From assembly GCF_000513855.1 (NCBI RefSeq), contig NZ_KI911318.1:1055327-1119326 (forward strand): DNA of 64,000 nucleotides, read 5' to 3'. The stretch is from Desulfurococcus amylolyticus Z-533 (GTDB lineage: Archaea; Thermoproteota; Thermoprotei_A; Sulfolobales; Desulfurococcaceae). A program made the translations under genes and the position numbers. Under the pieces are notes generated by a model, which made no database searches, had not been told where the DNA came from, and worked only from the letters and a program-made list of their open reading frames with translations. Shown here piece after piece: positions 43,109-52,393 of this stretch (within the stretch, counting starts at the first letter, position 1; every line of letters starts with the position of its first letter).

Positions 43109-44137
43109 TTATGTGGAGTAGTATACGGCTTGATACAGTATTTTAATCAGCTCTTGCTTCTCCAGGTCTTTCGGTAATCTCACTATAGCTAGGTTGGGAT
43201 GCCCGGCTATATCTAATGCTACACCCTCCCCAACAAGATACTTAGCTATCCTGTAGGCCCTACCATGAGACGCCTTTATAACTAGGAGGGTGTACTCTCT
43301 ATTGGTCCCAGCTAGTAGTAGTACTGGTGCCTTAAGTATTGTCGAAAGCTTTGAAGCAAGCGCGGTAACCCCTCTCTTCTTCCACTCATTCCTCGCGTCA
43401 ATGAAGCGGAAATCACCTACTTTAATAGCGCCAACGGCTAGTTCCATCGCCTTATCAGCCACCTCCTTATCCCTCTCCTCTATAATTGCCTTGACCTTAC
43501 CCCACAACGCCTCATCAAGAGGCATTGGTAGGGGAGCTGGTGTGGCAAGCCATTCGACTATCTTAGCCCATAGGGTTTCATCTCTTATAACGGTTAAAGC
43601 CTTCGAGAACATCTTGGTTAACTCGAATAACTTCATGTATTGCTCCGGCACCCTCTTCCCCATATCCATGTATTTAACTACCTCGACAAAACTCCTTAAT
43701 CTCTGGTGGACACTGATGCCTTTCTTCTCGAGTTCCCAGAGGACCAGCCCAGCCGTGGGCATCTTATGATCGATCACCACGATATCGGCTAACGCCTGGA
43801 GTTCCCTGGCCTTCTGCAGGCTTGTTATATGGTGATCTATGAATACTATCTGAGAGACTCCGAAGTGATTCTTCATCATCTTCATAGCGTTACCAAGATA
43901 CTCGCTGTATGGTATGTCCAGGAAGACCGCTAAATCATATCCCCCTTTAAAACTAGCCAGGAAATACTTGGCTTTATCCGGGTCTAAAGGTACCTTGTCG
44001 ACCACAGCCTTGGATTCAAGGGGGTATTTGCCGATCTTCTCTTGACTATATACGATGAGCGCGGCTGCAACCACACCATCGGCGTCCCAGTCACCCGCCA
44101 CAAATACTCTCTTAATATTCTCAGACATGGTAAGCAC
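43109..44137 (-). CDS. DHH-family phosphoesterase (first copy)
   Basis: The 342-residue protein has DWDADGVVAAALI (about 18-30, motif I), VFIDHHIT (about 97-104, DHH motif III), VVIDHKMPTAGLVLWE and a C-terminal DHHA1-like part ending in LDIAGHPNLAIVRLP, where the usual GGGHP is reduced to AGHP. Relatives are RecJ-like exonucleases and oligoribonucleases. Nuclease or phosphatase activity is likely; the substrate is unknown. It is 17 nt upstream of the HDAC-like gene. Confidence 0.8.
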   Translation of the reverse strand: MLTMSENIKRVFVAGDWDADGVVAAALIVYSQEKIGKYPLESKAVVDKVPLDPDKAKYFLASFKGGYDLAVFLDIPYSEYLGNAMKMMKNHFGVSQIVFIDHHITSLQKARELQALADIVVIDHKMPTAGLVLWELEKKGISVHQRLRSFVEVVKYMDMGKRVPEQYMKLFELTKMFSKALTVIRDETLWAKIVEWLATPAPLPMPLDEALWGKVKAIIEERDKEVADKAMELAVGAIKVGDFRFIDARNEWKKRGVTALASKLSTILKAPVLLLAGTNREYTLLVIKASHGRAYRIAKYLVGEGVALDIAGHPNLAIVRLPKDLEKQELIKILYQAVYYST

Positions 44138-44187
44138 CTCGAATCTGTTGTCATTGCCTTAGATAGTATTTAATGATAATTAAAACT

Positions 44188-44796
44188 TTAATTACCGGCA
44201 TTAATACGCCTATATACCTGCATAATTCTCTGAACAACGGTTACAACCGAGAGAATGGTTAAGACCAAGAGGAGCGCTTCAGCTAGCCGAGGAGACACCC
44301 TATATGATGCTAGCACCAGGATAACACCGAGGATTCTCTCAGGTCTTTCAATTAATCCTATGCCGGCTAACCCCACACCCAGGCTTTCAGCTCTAGCCCT
44401 GATATAGCTTACTAGGAATGAAGCCACTAGGAACACCAGTATGTATAACTGGTTTAATCTCAGGAATCCGAGGGATAATATTAATATAGCATCGTTCACT
44501 CTATCCACAGTGGAATCTAGGAATGCTCCAAATCTGCTCGCTTTACCCATGGCTCTTGCAACAGCTCCATCAAGGGCATCTAGAATGCTTGATACTGTAA
44601 TGAATACCAGGTAAAGGAGGATATCAGTTGAGAAAGCGAAGAAGAAAGCTCCTATTAGCAATATCATCATTGAAGACGCTGTCAGGACATTTGGTGGTAC
44701 ACCTATAACTATGAAGGGTTTCGCTACAGTATTCACAATAGCGGCCAGCTTATCGCGCAACTTATTCAACAACGCATCTTTCACCACATACCTCAA
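44188..44796 (-). CDS. CDP-alcohol phosphatidyltransferase (archaetidylinositol-phosphate synthase-like)
   Basis: The 202-residue membrane protein contains the full motif D-G-x2-A-R-x8-G-x3-D-x3-D in DGAVARAMGKASRFGAFLDS (about 73-92, with the last Asp just after). It has about six helices. In archaea this family makes inositol or other polar headgroups on archaetidic lipids. Length and motif fit archaetidylinositol-phosphate synthase. It overlaps the endonuclease IV gene by 35 nt. Confidence 0.82.
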   Translation of the reverse strand: MRYVVKDALLNKLRDKLAAIVNTVAKPFIVIGVPPNVLTASSMMILLIGAFFFAFSTDILLYLVFITVSSILDALDGAVARAMGKASRFGAFLDSTVDRVNDAILILSLGFLRLNQLYILVFLVASFLVSYIRARAESLGVGLAGIGLIERPERILGVILVLASYRVSPRLAEALLLVLTILSVVTVVQRIMQVYRRINAGN

Positions 44797-45628
44797 TACA
44801 AGTATTCTTCATGATTAACGAGTCCTCCTCCAACAAAGGACTCTCACTAATAACCACCGTATCCACCCCTACTTCACACAGAGCTTCACACACGATCCTG
44901 AAGTCGGGGCCATATTTCTCTTCACCTAATGCATGGTGCTCCTTTTCCCCACCTCTGTTAAACTCTATCTTCGAGAAATGCGTGTGTAATGGGTTAAGGT
45001 ATTCTCTTCCAAGCTTCTTCTCTATGACGTCAACTATTTTCACAATATCTTCTTTACTCCTAACGAGTCTACCCATATACCTGGCATATAAGTGTGCAAA
45101 GTCTATGACTGGTCTAACCCCTTTGAGAGCACTGGAGATCTCTATTACCTCCCCAAGGTCTCCAACCTGGCTTATCTTACCCGAGGTCTCGGGTCCAAGC
45201 CATACATCTTTGAAGCCTTGTTGATCCCTATACTCTACAACCCTTGAGAGATTCCTGATAATCTTTTCAACAGCTCCACGCTTAGATGGAGCGTCCCTGT
45301 AGTAGCCTGGGTGAAATACCACAATATATGCACCCATTACTGAAGATATCCTTACAGAGGCCGTCAGCCTCTCGATACTGGAGTTTACTACTTGTTCTCT
45401 ACCGGCTAGGTTGATATAGTATGGTGCATGCAGACTAAGCTTTACTCCCTGGCCTCTAGAGGCTTCCCCAAGTATTCTCGCCTTTTCATCACTTATATTA
45501 ATACCTCTAACAGCCTCGTACTCCATAGCGTTTAACCCTATCCTCCTTATAAATGCTGGGGCCTCAGTTATATCCATTGATTTGAGACCTATAGGCTTAC
45601 CGGCTGGCCCAAACCAGAATTTAGGCAT
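44762..45628 (-). CDS. nfo: Endonuclease IV-like AP endonuclease
   Basis: The 288-residue TIM-barrel protein has LSLHAPYYINLA (about 60-71), VFHPGYY (about 99-105), WLGPETSGK (about 142-150), PVIDFAHLYAR (about 171-181) and LHTHFSKIEF (about 218-227), matching the metal ligands of the Nfo family, plus a late VISESPL. It would cut the backbone at abasic sites. Length is near normal. It starts the minus-strand run that continues with the lipid transferase gene. Confidence 0.85.
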   Translation of the reverse strand: MPKFWFGPAGKPIGLKSMDITEAPAFIRRIGLNAMEYEAVRGINISDEKARILGEASRGQGVKLSLHAPYYINLAGREQVVNSSIERLTASVRISSVMGAYIVVFHPGYYRDAPSKRGAVEKIIRNLSRVVEYRDQQGFKDVWLGPETSGKISQVGDLGEVIEISSALKGVRPVIDFAHLYARYMGRLVRSKEDIVKIVDVIEKKLGREYLNPLHTHFSKIEFNRGGEKEHHALGEEKYGPDFRIVCEALCEVGVDTVVISESPLLEEDSLIMKNTCIEVCGERCVVE

Positions 45629-45694
45629 TAAACCACCCTGCTCATTAATTAATCCACTTATACATCACTTATTAACCTAGTGGAAGTGAATACC

Positions 45695-46231
45695 ATGGAT
45701 AAGCCACTAGTATTAAGGGAAGAATTACTGGTTGAAGGGCTTCGATTCAATGTTGTCAGGAGATACTATAGAAAAACCAGCGGCGACGAGTTCGCAAGGG
45801 ATATCGTCGTGTTCCCTGAGGCAGCGGCCGTACTACCAATCCTAGGGAGTCATGAGGTAATCTTGCTGAGGCAATTCAGAGCCCCCCTTAATGACATTAT
45901 AATAGAGGCCCCAGCCGGCGTCATAGATCCTGGTGAGACACCTGAGGAGGCGGCCAGGAGAGAGCTAGAGGAGGAGGCAGGCTATTATCCAGGGGAATTA
46001 GTGAGACTGGGCTCCTATACTCCTTCGCCAGGCTACAGCAGCGAAGTAATACACTTATATTATGCAGCCAACCTAGAGTACCGGGGCGCTAGACCCGAGA
46101 AGTACGAGGTCCTTGAGCCATTCAAGATACCGTTATCAGAGGCTGTTAAAATGGTTTACTCTGGTGTCATAAACGATATGAAAACCGCTCTCCTAATCCT
46201 CCTGTACTGCTCGAGGGGTGGATGTGCTTGA
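45695..46231 (+). CDS. NUDIX hydrolase, ADP-ribose pyrophosphatase type
   Basis: The 178-residue protein has the complete Nudix box G-x5-E-x7-REUxEExGU in GVIDPGETPEEAARRELEEE (about 73-92) followed by AGYYPGE, and the upstream LLRQFRAPLND of ADP-ribose pyrophosphatases. ATG at 45695 follows GGAAGTG by 6 nt and is preferred over GTG 45680. It overlaps the next gene and may be the first gene of the ATP synthase transcript. Confidence 0.88.
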   Translation: MDKPLVLREELLVEGLRFNVVRRYYRKTSGDEFARDIVVFPEAAAVLPILGSHEVILLRQFRAPLNDIIIEAPAGVIDPGETPEEAARRELEEEAGYYPGELVRLGSYTPSPGYSSEVIHLYYAANLEYRGARPEKYEVLEPFKIPLSEAVKMVYSGVINDMKTALLILLYCSRGGCA

Positions 46232-46578
46232 GCACCGATTTAGATACGCTCAGGAGAATCCTATCCATGAGACTGGTATTCGAGGGAGGGAGCGGCTGGG
46301 TTTCCCGGGAATTAATAGATGTACTCGAAGACTACTTAATGGAGAGGCTACCGGTGATGATAAACGACCTCGTCGAGCCTCTAGGGCTTGAAGCATCCAT
46401 ACTCAGCGATAGTGGTTGTAACATCTTTCCGGAGGAGGAGGCATGCAACCAGCTCGTTATCGCTGAGCTCTACGCTAGTGAAGCAGATAAGCCATTGGTT
46501 TACGTGTTATACAGGCTTATAAAAGGAGAGAATACATTTGAGTTTTACCTGTATAAAATAGTGGAGAAACCGGATTAG
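46222..46578 (+). CDS. Conserved-looking protein of unknown function upstream of the ATP synthase
   Basis: The 118-residue acidic protein has no motif I recognise. It starts within the NUDIX gene (TTG 46228 or GTG 46222) and ends 23 nt before the D-subunit gene, so it lies in the same transcription unit. Predicted alpha/beta content with two cysteines (about 66 and 75). Confidence 0.6.
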   Translation: MCLSTDLDTLRRILSMRLVFEGGSGWVSRELIDVLEDYLMERLPVMINDLVEPLGLEASILSDSGCNIFPEEEACNQLVIAELYASEADKPLVYVLYRLIKGENTFEFYLYKIVEKPD

Positions 46579-46601
46579 CCAGTAGACATGGTGCTTAAGC
46601 C

Positions 46602-47216
46602 ATGTCAAGCCTCCAGAGAGTGCGTCCCACCAAGATCGAGTTGATAAGGCTTAAGAGAAGGCTCGAGATAAGCGTGAAGGTTGAGAGGATACTGCGTGAG
46701 AGACTCATCATTTTAACTAATGAGTTCCTAGCCCTCCTTAAAGAGGGAGTGTCCAAGAGGCAGAGCGTGAGCACCCTACTTATTAACTTGAACTCTAGGG
46801 CTGTCATGCTTTCAGGGGTCTACGGCGAGAACATATATAGCCTGCTGGAGAAAACAGTGCCGAAAAATAACTGTGTAGTAGGCACTGAAAACATCATGGG
46901 GGTTAAAACCAAGACAGCCATACTAGTGAAGAATACTGAGAAGAAGACCGTAAAGACTCCCTTCGACGACTTCATAGAGGAGTCAACCAGATTCATAGAG
47001 GAAGTCCTAGACCTCGCGAAAACAGAGTATGCTTTAAGGGCTCTCGGTAAGGAGATACGGGCAACCAAGCGAAGGGTAAACGCATTAGATTACATCTTAA
47101 TACCCAGGCTCAAGTCCACTATAAAGATACTCCAGTTAAAGTTCGATGAAAGGGAGAGGGAAGAAAAGGCAAGATTGAAGAGGGTTAAAGCTAGCCTTGA
47201 GAGGAGGGAGAAATGA
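46602..47216 (+). CDS. atpD: A-type ATP synthase subunit D
   Basis: The 204-residue protein opens with RVRPTKIELIRLKRRLEISV (about 6-25), a long coiled coil, and closes with a second long helix including RRVNALDYILIPRLKSTIKI (about 158-177). This is the central rotor stalk that turns inside A3B3. Here it is the first subunit gene of the cluster, whereas in many archaea it follows B. It overlaps the UPF0216 gene by 4 nt. Confidence 0.93.
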   Translation: MSSLQRVRPTKIELIRLKRRLEISVKVERILRERLIILTNEFLALLKEGVSKRQSVSTLLINLNSRAVMLSGVYGENIYSLLEKTVPKNNCVVGTENIMGVKTKTAILVKNTEKKTVKTPFDDFIEESTRFIEEVLDLAKTEYALRALGKEIRATKRRVNALDYILIPRLKSTIKILQLKFDEREREEKARLKRVKASLERREK

Positions 47217-47635
47217 GCAATAACTATATTGAGAGATTTCTGAGTGAAGAGTTGAGGCTGGTTAATAAGCATGCCCCATATGAGAGAAAGAATTTATGCG
47301 AGCTCCTCAAGATGGAGATACCATACATAGTTCTTAGGGATGGAAGCCAACATGTATTGGATCCCCGTGAATTAAGAAGGCTACGCGATATCCTAGCTGA
47401 TGACGCATGCAGTCTTCAACTACCTATAGTAATAGAGTATATACCCGGAGAAAGGGAAGGTATATATGTCGTAAGGGATGAAATAGGGGCTAAAGCAATT
47501 GCTTCAGTAATGAATATAGGGAATCCTACTACTCCACTATTCCTCAGCCGCGCGCATATTTTAGAGCTAAGACGGATATTAAGAACCACTACAACAATAC
47601 TCTTAAACCCCGGCACATCAATTAACCTTGTTTAG
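47213..47635 (+). CDS. UPF0216 (DUF61) family protein
   Basis: The 140-residue protein matches the archaeal DUF61 family: FLSEELRLVNKHAPYERKNL (about 8-27), YIVLRDGSQHVLDPRELRRL (about 37-56) and LPIVIEYIPG. The family has no known function. Its place between subunits D and H of the ATP synthase with a 4-nt overlap shows co-expression with the enzyme. Confidence 0.85.
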   Translation: MSNNYIERFLSEELRLVNKHAPYERKNLCELLKMEIPYIVLRDGSQHVLDPRELRRLRDILADDACSLQLPIVIEYIPGEREGIYVVRDEIGAKAIASVMNIGNPTTPLFLSRAHILELRRILRTTTTILLNPGTSINLV

Positions 47636-47646
47636 GGTGTTCAAGG

Positions 47647-47940
47647 ATGTCATCTATTAAGGATGTCGATGAGTCAATAGATGCGATCATTAAGGAGGCT
47701 GAGAAAAAGAAGTTAATGATACTGAAGGAGGCTGAGAAAAAAGCAGAGGAGATACTGAAGCGTCCAATACCAGTTGAGGAATATAGGAGAGAGGCCGAAG
47801 CCCTAATAGCTAGTGCCAGAGTAAAGCATGACGAAATAATTGAGAAAGCCAAGAAAGACGCCGAAAACCTAAGAAATATCCCACAGGAGAGAGTAAGAAA
47901 AGTAGTTGAATACGTGGTTAAAACCGTGGTGGGGCTATAG
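47647..47940 (+). CDS. atpH: A-type ATP synthase subunit H (peripheral stalk)
   Basis: The 97-residue protein is almost entirely a heptad coiled coil (EAEKKKLMILKEAEKKAEEI, about 18-37) ending in RVRKVVEYVVKTVVGL. It pairs with subunit E in the peripheral stalk. ATG at 47647 follows AAGG; the stop is adjacent to the subunit I start. Confidence 0.88.
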   Translation: MSSIKDVDESIDAIIKEAEKKKLMILKEAEKKAEEILKRPIPVEEYRREAEALIASARVKHDEIIEKAKKDAENLRNIPQERVRKVVEYVVKTVVGL

Positions 47941-49914
47941 ATGGGGCTCTTATTAAGCAAACCCAGTGAAATGGTAAAAATAAATGCGGCCTTCCTCCAA
48001 GCTGATAAAGAGAAGGCGCTACGTTTACTACAGGAGGCCGGGGTTATCGATATAGAACCAGTTGAAGCAGAGAAGATAGTGAGAGAATATGAAAGACTAC
48101 AGTCTCTTAGAGAACGTATTAACTCACTGATCCAGAAAGCTAAGGGCCTAGCTATAAATGTATCTATAACAGGCCTGGAGCTATCATCGATCGAGATAAG
48201 CCGGATAGAGAAGGATGTAGCTAGCCTGCAAGACGAAGTAGCATTACTAGAGAGTAAATTGAAACATGTGAGGGAGACACTTGACTCCCTTAAAATGCTT
48301 CAGACAGCCATAAACCCTCTACCAGACACCATGGAGACCACTGAGATATATTATGAGGGTAGGCATCTCTCATCAATCCTTTTAACAGGTAAGCGGGAAA
48401 CAATCAATGAACTAGTAGAAAAACCCGGCTTGATTAAAGCTGCACACTCGTTTAAGATCGATGAGGAACAAGTATCCATTATAGTATATGTTTCGTCACA
48501 GGATTTAAACCAGCTGCTCTCACTAGCATCCTCTATGGGGATATGGTATCCCGGTAGACAACTACTAGAGTTCATACAGCCACATAAATCAATCGGCTTA
48601 CTTAAAGAGTATCTTGGAAAGAAGATAACCGAGCTAAGCGAGGAGGATGAAAGCCTAGAAGGGAAAATCGTTGAAAAGATCAAGTCTCATGGAGAAATCC
48701 TGGGTAAGTATCTCTTAATCGTGGAGAACTATATTGAATATTATAAAGTAAGCGGGATAACGACTGATCTGAAGCACTTATCAGCTGTAACAGGCTGGCT
48801 CCCCCGTGATGCTGTTAGAATACTAGAGGATCTTATAAGGAAGATAAATATTCCCATCCTCATAGAGTATAGGGATCCTGTGAGAGGCGTTGATAACCCA
48901 CCCACAAAGTTTAATAACAAGGGAGTGATAAGATACTTCCAACTCGTAACAAGGCTTTACGGAGTCCCCAGTTACTGGGAGCATGATCCCACGCCATTGA
49001 TCATGTATTCCTTCGCATTCTTCTTCGGGATAATGAATGCTGATGCAGGATACGCCTTAGCCGGTTTCATATCTATTTTATTAATCATGGATAAACTAGT
49101 TGAGAACCCGTATAGTAATGCTTATAAAGAGTTCAAGGGCCTCCTCATAGTTTCCAATATCATCTCACTAGTACTTGGATTACTCAGTGGTTCATTCTTC
49201 GGTGATCTATCGTCCTCCATATTAAATATAAATATACCGGCAATCCTAACGGTGTTTAGTCAACCAGTGGAGTTCATAAAGCTGGCCTTGTTAATAGGGC
49301 TGATACATATTAACATAGCACATGTTCTGGCCACCATGAAGTTCATTAGGGAGAGGAGGAGAGGAGATCTCCTCAACGAGGTTGGATTATTTATCTCAGA
49401 GCTATTCGGAATCCCCTACGTGCTCAAGGTGTTCTTCAGGTATGAGGTACCATTTTTAACGTTAATACCGGAGAAAATACTATTATATCTAACATTGCTA
49501 GGCGTCGTGATAGTTATCGTAGGCAACTACTTATCGATGAGGGGACTTGGATTCCTAATGTGGATATTCCAGCTCACAGGCATCCTCGGCGATGTCATGA
49601 GCTATGTTAGACTAGCCGGTGTTAGCCTTGCAAGCTTCTATATGGCTAGCTCATTCAATATAATGGTTAAACTAGTTATCAATGGATTGACAACGATTAT
49701 ACCTGGTGTAGCCGGGGCTATGGTAGCATACATTGTATCGGCACCACTGCTATTACTGATACACCTGTTGGTGATGGTTCTCTCACAGATGGGTGCATTC
49801 GTGCACTCGCTGAGGCTATGTATGCTCGAGTTCCTTATGAAATTCTACGATGGCTCGGGACGCGAGTACAATCCATTCTCTATAGTTGCGTTTAAACGTA
49901 TCGTGGTTTCTTAG
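47941..49914 (+). CDS. atpI: A-type ATP synthase subunit I (a)
   Basis: The 657-residue protein has an N-terminal cytoplasmic coiled-coil domain (about 1-350) and a C-terminal membrane domain with about seven or eight helices. The ion-path arginine is in MSYVRLAGVSLASFYMASSF (about 554-573). It forms the half channels next to the K ring. Its ATG follows the H stop directly. Confidence 0.93.
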   Translation: MGLLLSKPSEMVKINAAFLQADKEKALRLLQEAGVIDIEPVEAEKIVREYERLQSLRERINSLIQKAKGLAINVSITGLELSSIEISRIEKDVASLQDEVALLESKLKHVRETLDSLKMLQTAINPLPDTMETTEIYYEGRHLSSILLTGKRETINELVEKPGLIKAAHSFKIDEEQVSIIVYVSSQDLNQLLSLASSMGIWYPGRQLLEFIQPHKSIGLLKEYLGKKITELSEEDESLEGKIVEKIKSHGEILGKYLLIVENYIEYYKVSGITTDLKHLSAVTGWLPRDAVRILEDLIRKINIPILIEYRDPVRGVDNPPTKFNNKGVIRYFQLVTRLYGVPSYWEHDPTPLIMYSFAFFFGIMNADAGYALAGFISILLIMDKLVENPYSNAYKEFKGLLIVSNIISLVLGLLSGSFFGDLSSSILNINIPAILTVFSQPVEFIKLALLIGLIHINIAHVLATMKFIRERRRGDLLNEVGLFISELFGIPYVLKVFFRYEVPFLTLIPEKILLYLTLLGVVIVIVGNYLSMRGLGFLMWIFQLTGILGDVMSYVRLAGVSLASFYMASSFNIMVKLVINGLTTIIPGVAGAMVAYIVSAPLLLLIHLLVMVLSQMGAFVHSLRLCMLEFLMKFYDGSGREYNPFSIVAFKRIVVS

Positions 49915-49996
49915 AAAAGATAAAAGATTATTGAATTTGTTTTTAATCCCCAGATTGGATCTATATAAGAACCAGTTTGCGTATAAGGGTGGTTAA

Positions 49997-50470
49997 ATGG
50001 ATCCATTAGCCATGGGGCTTATGTATTTAGCAGCAGCATTACCATTAGCTGGCGGTATCACTGGTTCAACAACAGGTATGAGGCATGCGGCCAGTATAGG
50101 TGCATCGGTTCTAGCAGAGGACCCAACTCAGTTCAGGAATGTATTAATCTTGGCTGCACTACCAATGACTCAGACCTTCTATGGTTTAATACAAATGATC
50201 TATATAATGCTGATGTATATACCTAACCTACCATTGGACAGCATTAACATGACGAAAGCACTCGCATTAATTGGCATCGGGCTAGCTGGTTTCCTAGCTG
50301 AATACCTATCTGCCTGGGCACAGGGAATAATATGCGCCAACGGTATTGCTGAGTTACCTAGAACAAAGGGCAGCAACCTCATGAACTCGATCGTGCTTGC
50401 AGCATATGTAGAGCTATGGGGTATATTAGGCATAGTATTCACGATTCTCGGTCTATCCTTACTTGGGTGA
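49997..50470 (+). CDS. atpK: A-type ATP synthase subunit K (c ring), four-helix with Na+-site residues
   Basis: The 157-residue proteolipid is a duplicated hairpin with four helices. The single ion-binding carboxylate is E139 in helix 4 (VLAAYVELWGILG). Helix 2 has ALPMTQTFYG with L55, T58, Q59 and Y62, and helix 3 has Q109. E. hirae NtpK, a proven Na+ rotor, uses L61, T64, Q65, Y68, Q110 and E139, at almost the same positions and spacing. The first hairpin has Gln where a carboxylate would be, so there is one ion per four helices. It has its own AT-rich leader of 80 nt. Confidence 0.92.
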   Translation: MDPLAMGLMYLAAALPLAGGITGSTTGMRHAASIGASVLAEDPTQFRNVLILAALPMTQTFYGLIQMIYIMLMYIPNLPLDSINMTKALALIGIGLAGFLAEYLSAWAQGIICANGIAELPRTKGSNLMNSIVLAAYVELWGILGIVFTILGLSLLG

Positions 50471-50476
50471 CAATAA

Positions 50477-51055
50477 TTGGTGGCACTGGAAAGCGAGGCG
50501 ATAAAAGCCAGGTTACTCGAGGAGGCAAGGGCTAGGGCAGAGGAGATAGTGAAGGAGGCTGAGAAAGAAGCAGAGAGGAAGATAAGGGAGGCTGAAGCCT
50601 TATGGAGAGAGAAAGCTGAGAAAGAAAGAATAAGGATTATTAGTGAGGCAGAGAAGGAGGCAAACAACATTGTTTCAGATGCTGTAAGAGAGGCGAGATT
50701 CATTATATCGATGGAAGTAGATAATATTATTTCAGACATATTGAATCAAGCATACAGTGTTATAAGAAGCCGCGGATTCGATGTCAAAGCCTCCCTCAAA
50801 AACCTGATCACCGAATCTATGAAAGTCATTGACTCACCTAGAAGACTTATTGTTAGTAGAAGAGACCTGGAGACAGCTAGGGAGGTAGTTACTGAGCTGG
50901 GATTAACAGGGGTCTCAATAGAGGCAGACAATATAGAGGGTGGAATAATAGTTGAGTCTGCCAGCGGTATAATAGTGGATAACACGTATGAATCCCGGTT
51001 CAAGGAGTTCCAGAACAAGTATCTAAATGAGGTCAGGAGAATACTGTGGGGCTGA
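50477..51055 (+). CDS. atpE: A-type ATP synthase subunit E (peripheral stalk)
   Basis: The 192-residue protein has a long N-terminal coiled coil (EEARARAEEIVKEAEKEAER, about 12-31) and a C-terminal globular domain with GGIIVESASGIIVDNTYESRF (about 155-175), typical of subunit E. It pairs with H. TTG 50477 or GTG 50480 is the start; the gene follows K by 6 nt. Confidence 0.92.
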   Translation: MVALESEAIKARLLEEARARAEEIVKEAEKEAERKIREAEALWREKAEKERIRIISEAEKEANNIVSDAVREARFIISMEVDNIISDILNQAYSVIRSRGFDVKASLKNLITESMKVIDSPRRLIVSRRDLETAREVVTELGLTGVSIEADNIEGGIIVESASGIIVDNTYESRFKEFQNKYLNEVRRILWG

Positions 51056-51064
51056 TGCATCCCC

Positions 51065-52015
51065 ATGCTAATCGAATCCTCCAAGCTGTTTTTTACTAGA
51101 AGCGACTACATTAATATATTGTCATCACAGAATCTAGAGACAGCGATTGGTTATCTCAGTGAGAAATTCCTAGCTAGTGAAATAGGTAAATTAGCGGGGA
51201 TTCACAGGATATCCCTCATAGATGTATATAATGCATTAGATAAAGGCTATAGAGGCATATTGCAATCATTATTCAGTCAAGCCAAGAATGAGGAGAGATC
51301 TATTACTGATAAAATACTTTGGCTACTTAGCTCACTAGATCTTTACTTATCCCTAAACGCACTCACCGCTGGAGTTAAGCCTCCACTAATGGCTTCACCC
51401 CTACCGCTCTTAATACCGGAAATCCCTGATCCCATGAATATCTATATACTGAAAGAGATTCTACCAGTAGAGCTACATGGACTGGTTAAAGAATACATAA
51501 ATAAGAGAAGTATTCAGTTACAACAGATAATTAGAGCTTTAGACAGTCTAGCCATGAAGGTTGATAAACTAAAGTATTACGAGTTAAGCGTTCTAGTCAA
51601 CCTACTACATGATATACAGCTGCTTAAAGCCTGTATATTATATCCAGAAGTAAGGCAGCTCCAGCCCAGGGTCTTCTCGCTTAATCCGGCTGATTTTTAC
51701 GAGAACTGTGGAAAAAGTATCAGGGAGGTAAGCGCCATGCTCTCCAAGGATAGGCCGTTCGCGGTGGTTTTCTCAGAAGCCATAAACGATTCATTAAAGT
51801 TCTCAAGTGGCATCGAGGCCTTAGACCTAGGTGTCTATACGGGTCTATACTATCTTGCATCCCTCATACTTCAGAAAACAGTCATTGAAAAAACCTGTAG
51901 GCTCATGCTTAAACTACTTGGCCAATACGTGTTTTTGAAGCTTGTTTTCACAGTGGCCGGCTCCGGCTTATATAGACAAGAGGCCTCGGCATTCATTAGT
52001 AAATGGGTGACTTGA
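51065..52015 (+). CDS. atpC: A-type ATP synthase subunit C (d)
   Basis: The 316-residue all-helical protein is the expected size and position for subunit C (V-ATPase d/ac39 family), which couples the D/F stalk to the K ring. Sequence is poorly conserved, but SDLYLSLNALTAG-type helices (here LDLYLSLNALTAGVKP, about 91-106) and the gene order E-C-F-A-B support it. Confidence 0.8.
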   Translation: MLIESSKLFFTRSDYINILSSQNLETAIGYLSEKFLASEIGKLAGIHRISLIDVYNALDKGYRGILQSLFSQAKNEERSITDKILWLLSSLDLYLSLNALTAGVKPPLMASPLPLLIPEIPDPMNIYILKEILPVELHGLVKEYINKRSIQLQQIIRALDSLAMKVDKLKYYELSVLVNLLHDIQLLKACILYPEVRQLQPRVFSLNPADFYENCGKSIREVSAMLSKDRPFAVVFSEAINDSLKFSSGIEALDLGVYTGLYYLASLILQKTVIEKTCRLMLKLLGQYVFLKLVFTVAGSGLYRQEASAFISKWVT

Positions 52016-52016
52016 A

Positions 52017-52334
52017 TTGTACAGAGGCGAAATACTAGTTATAGGTGATGAGTACTTATCCCTAATAGGTGTTGCTGGGGGTGCTTCCTCAATAGTATAT
52101 AATGGTAATTGTAGTGAAATAATTGAAAAACTCCGCCCCACTATAGGCAAATACTCAGTCTTAATCACCTATAAACAAGTGCTCAGTGAGTGCCGGGGGC
52201 TCCTGGAGTTAGTGGATGAAAACAGGATACTCGTGGTTGAACTCGATAAGCCAGTGGAGCTGGCTGGGATCGATATTAGGCAATACTACGCCGAGATAGC
52301 TAAGAAATACCTGGGCATCGAAATACCTATATAA
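52017..52334 (+). CDS. atpF: A-type ATP synthase subunit F
   Basis: The 105-residue Rossmann-like protein has ILVIGDEYLSLIGVAGGASS (about 6-25) and IRQYYAEIAKKYLGIEI at the end. Subunit F binds D in the rotor. The TTG at 52017 is the start, directly after the subunit C stop. Confidence 0.88.
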   Translation: MYRGEILVIGDEYLSLIGVAGGASSIVYNGNCSEIIEKLRPTIGKYSVLITYKQVLSECRGLLELVDENRILVVELDKPVELAGIDIRQYYAEIAKKYLGIEIPI

Positions 52335-52393
52335 TCTTTCCCGACTAATAGAAATACCTGTAAATATGTTTACTCTGGTAAAGGCGAATCGTC

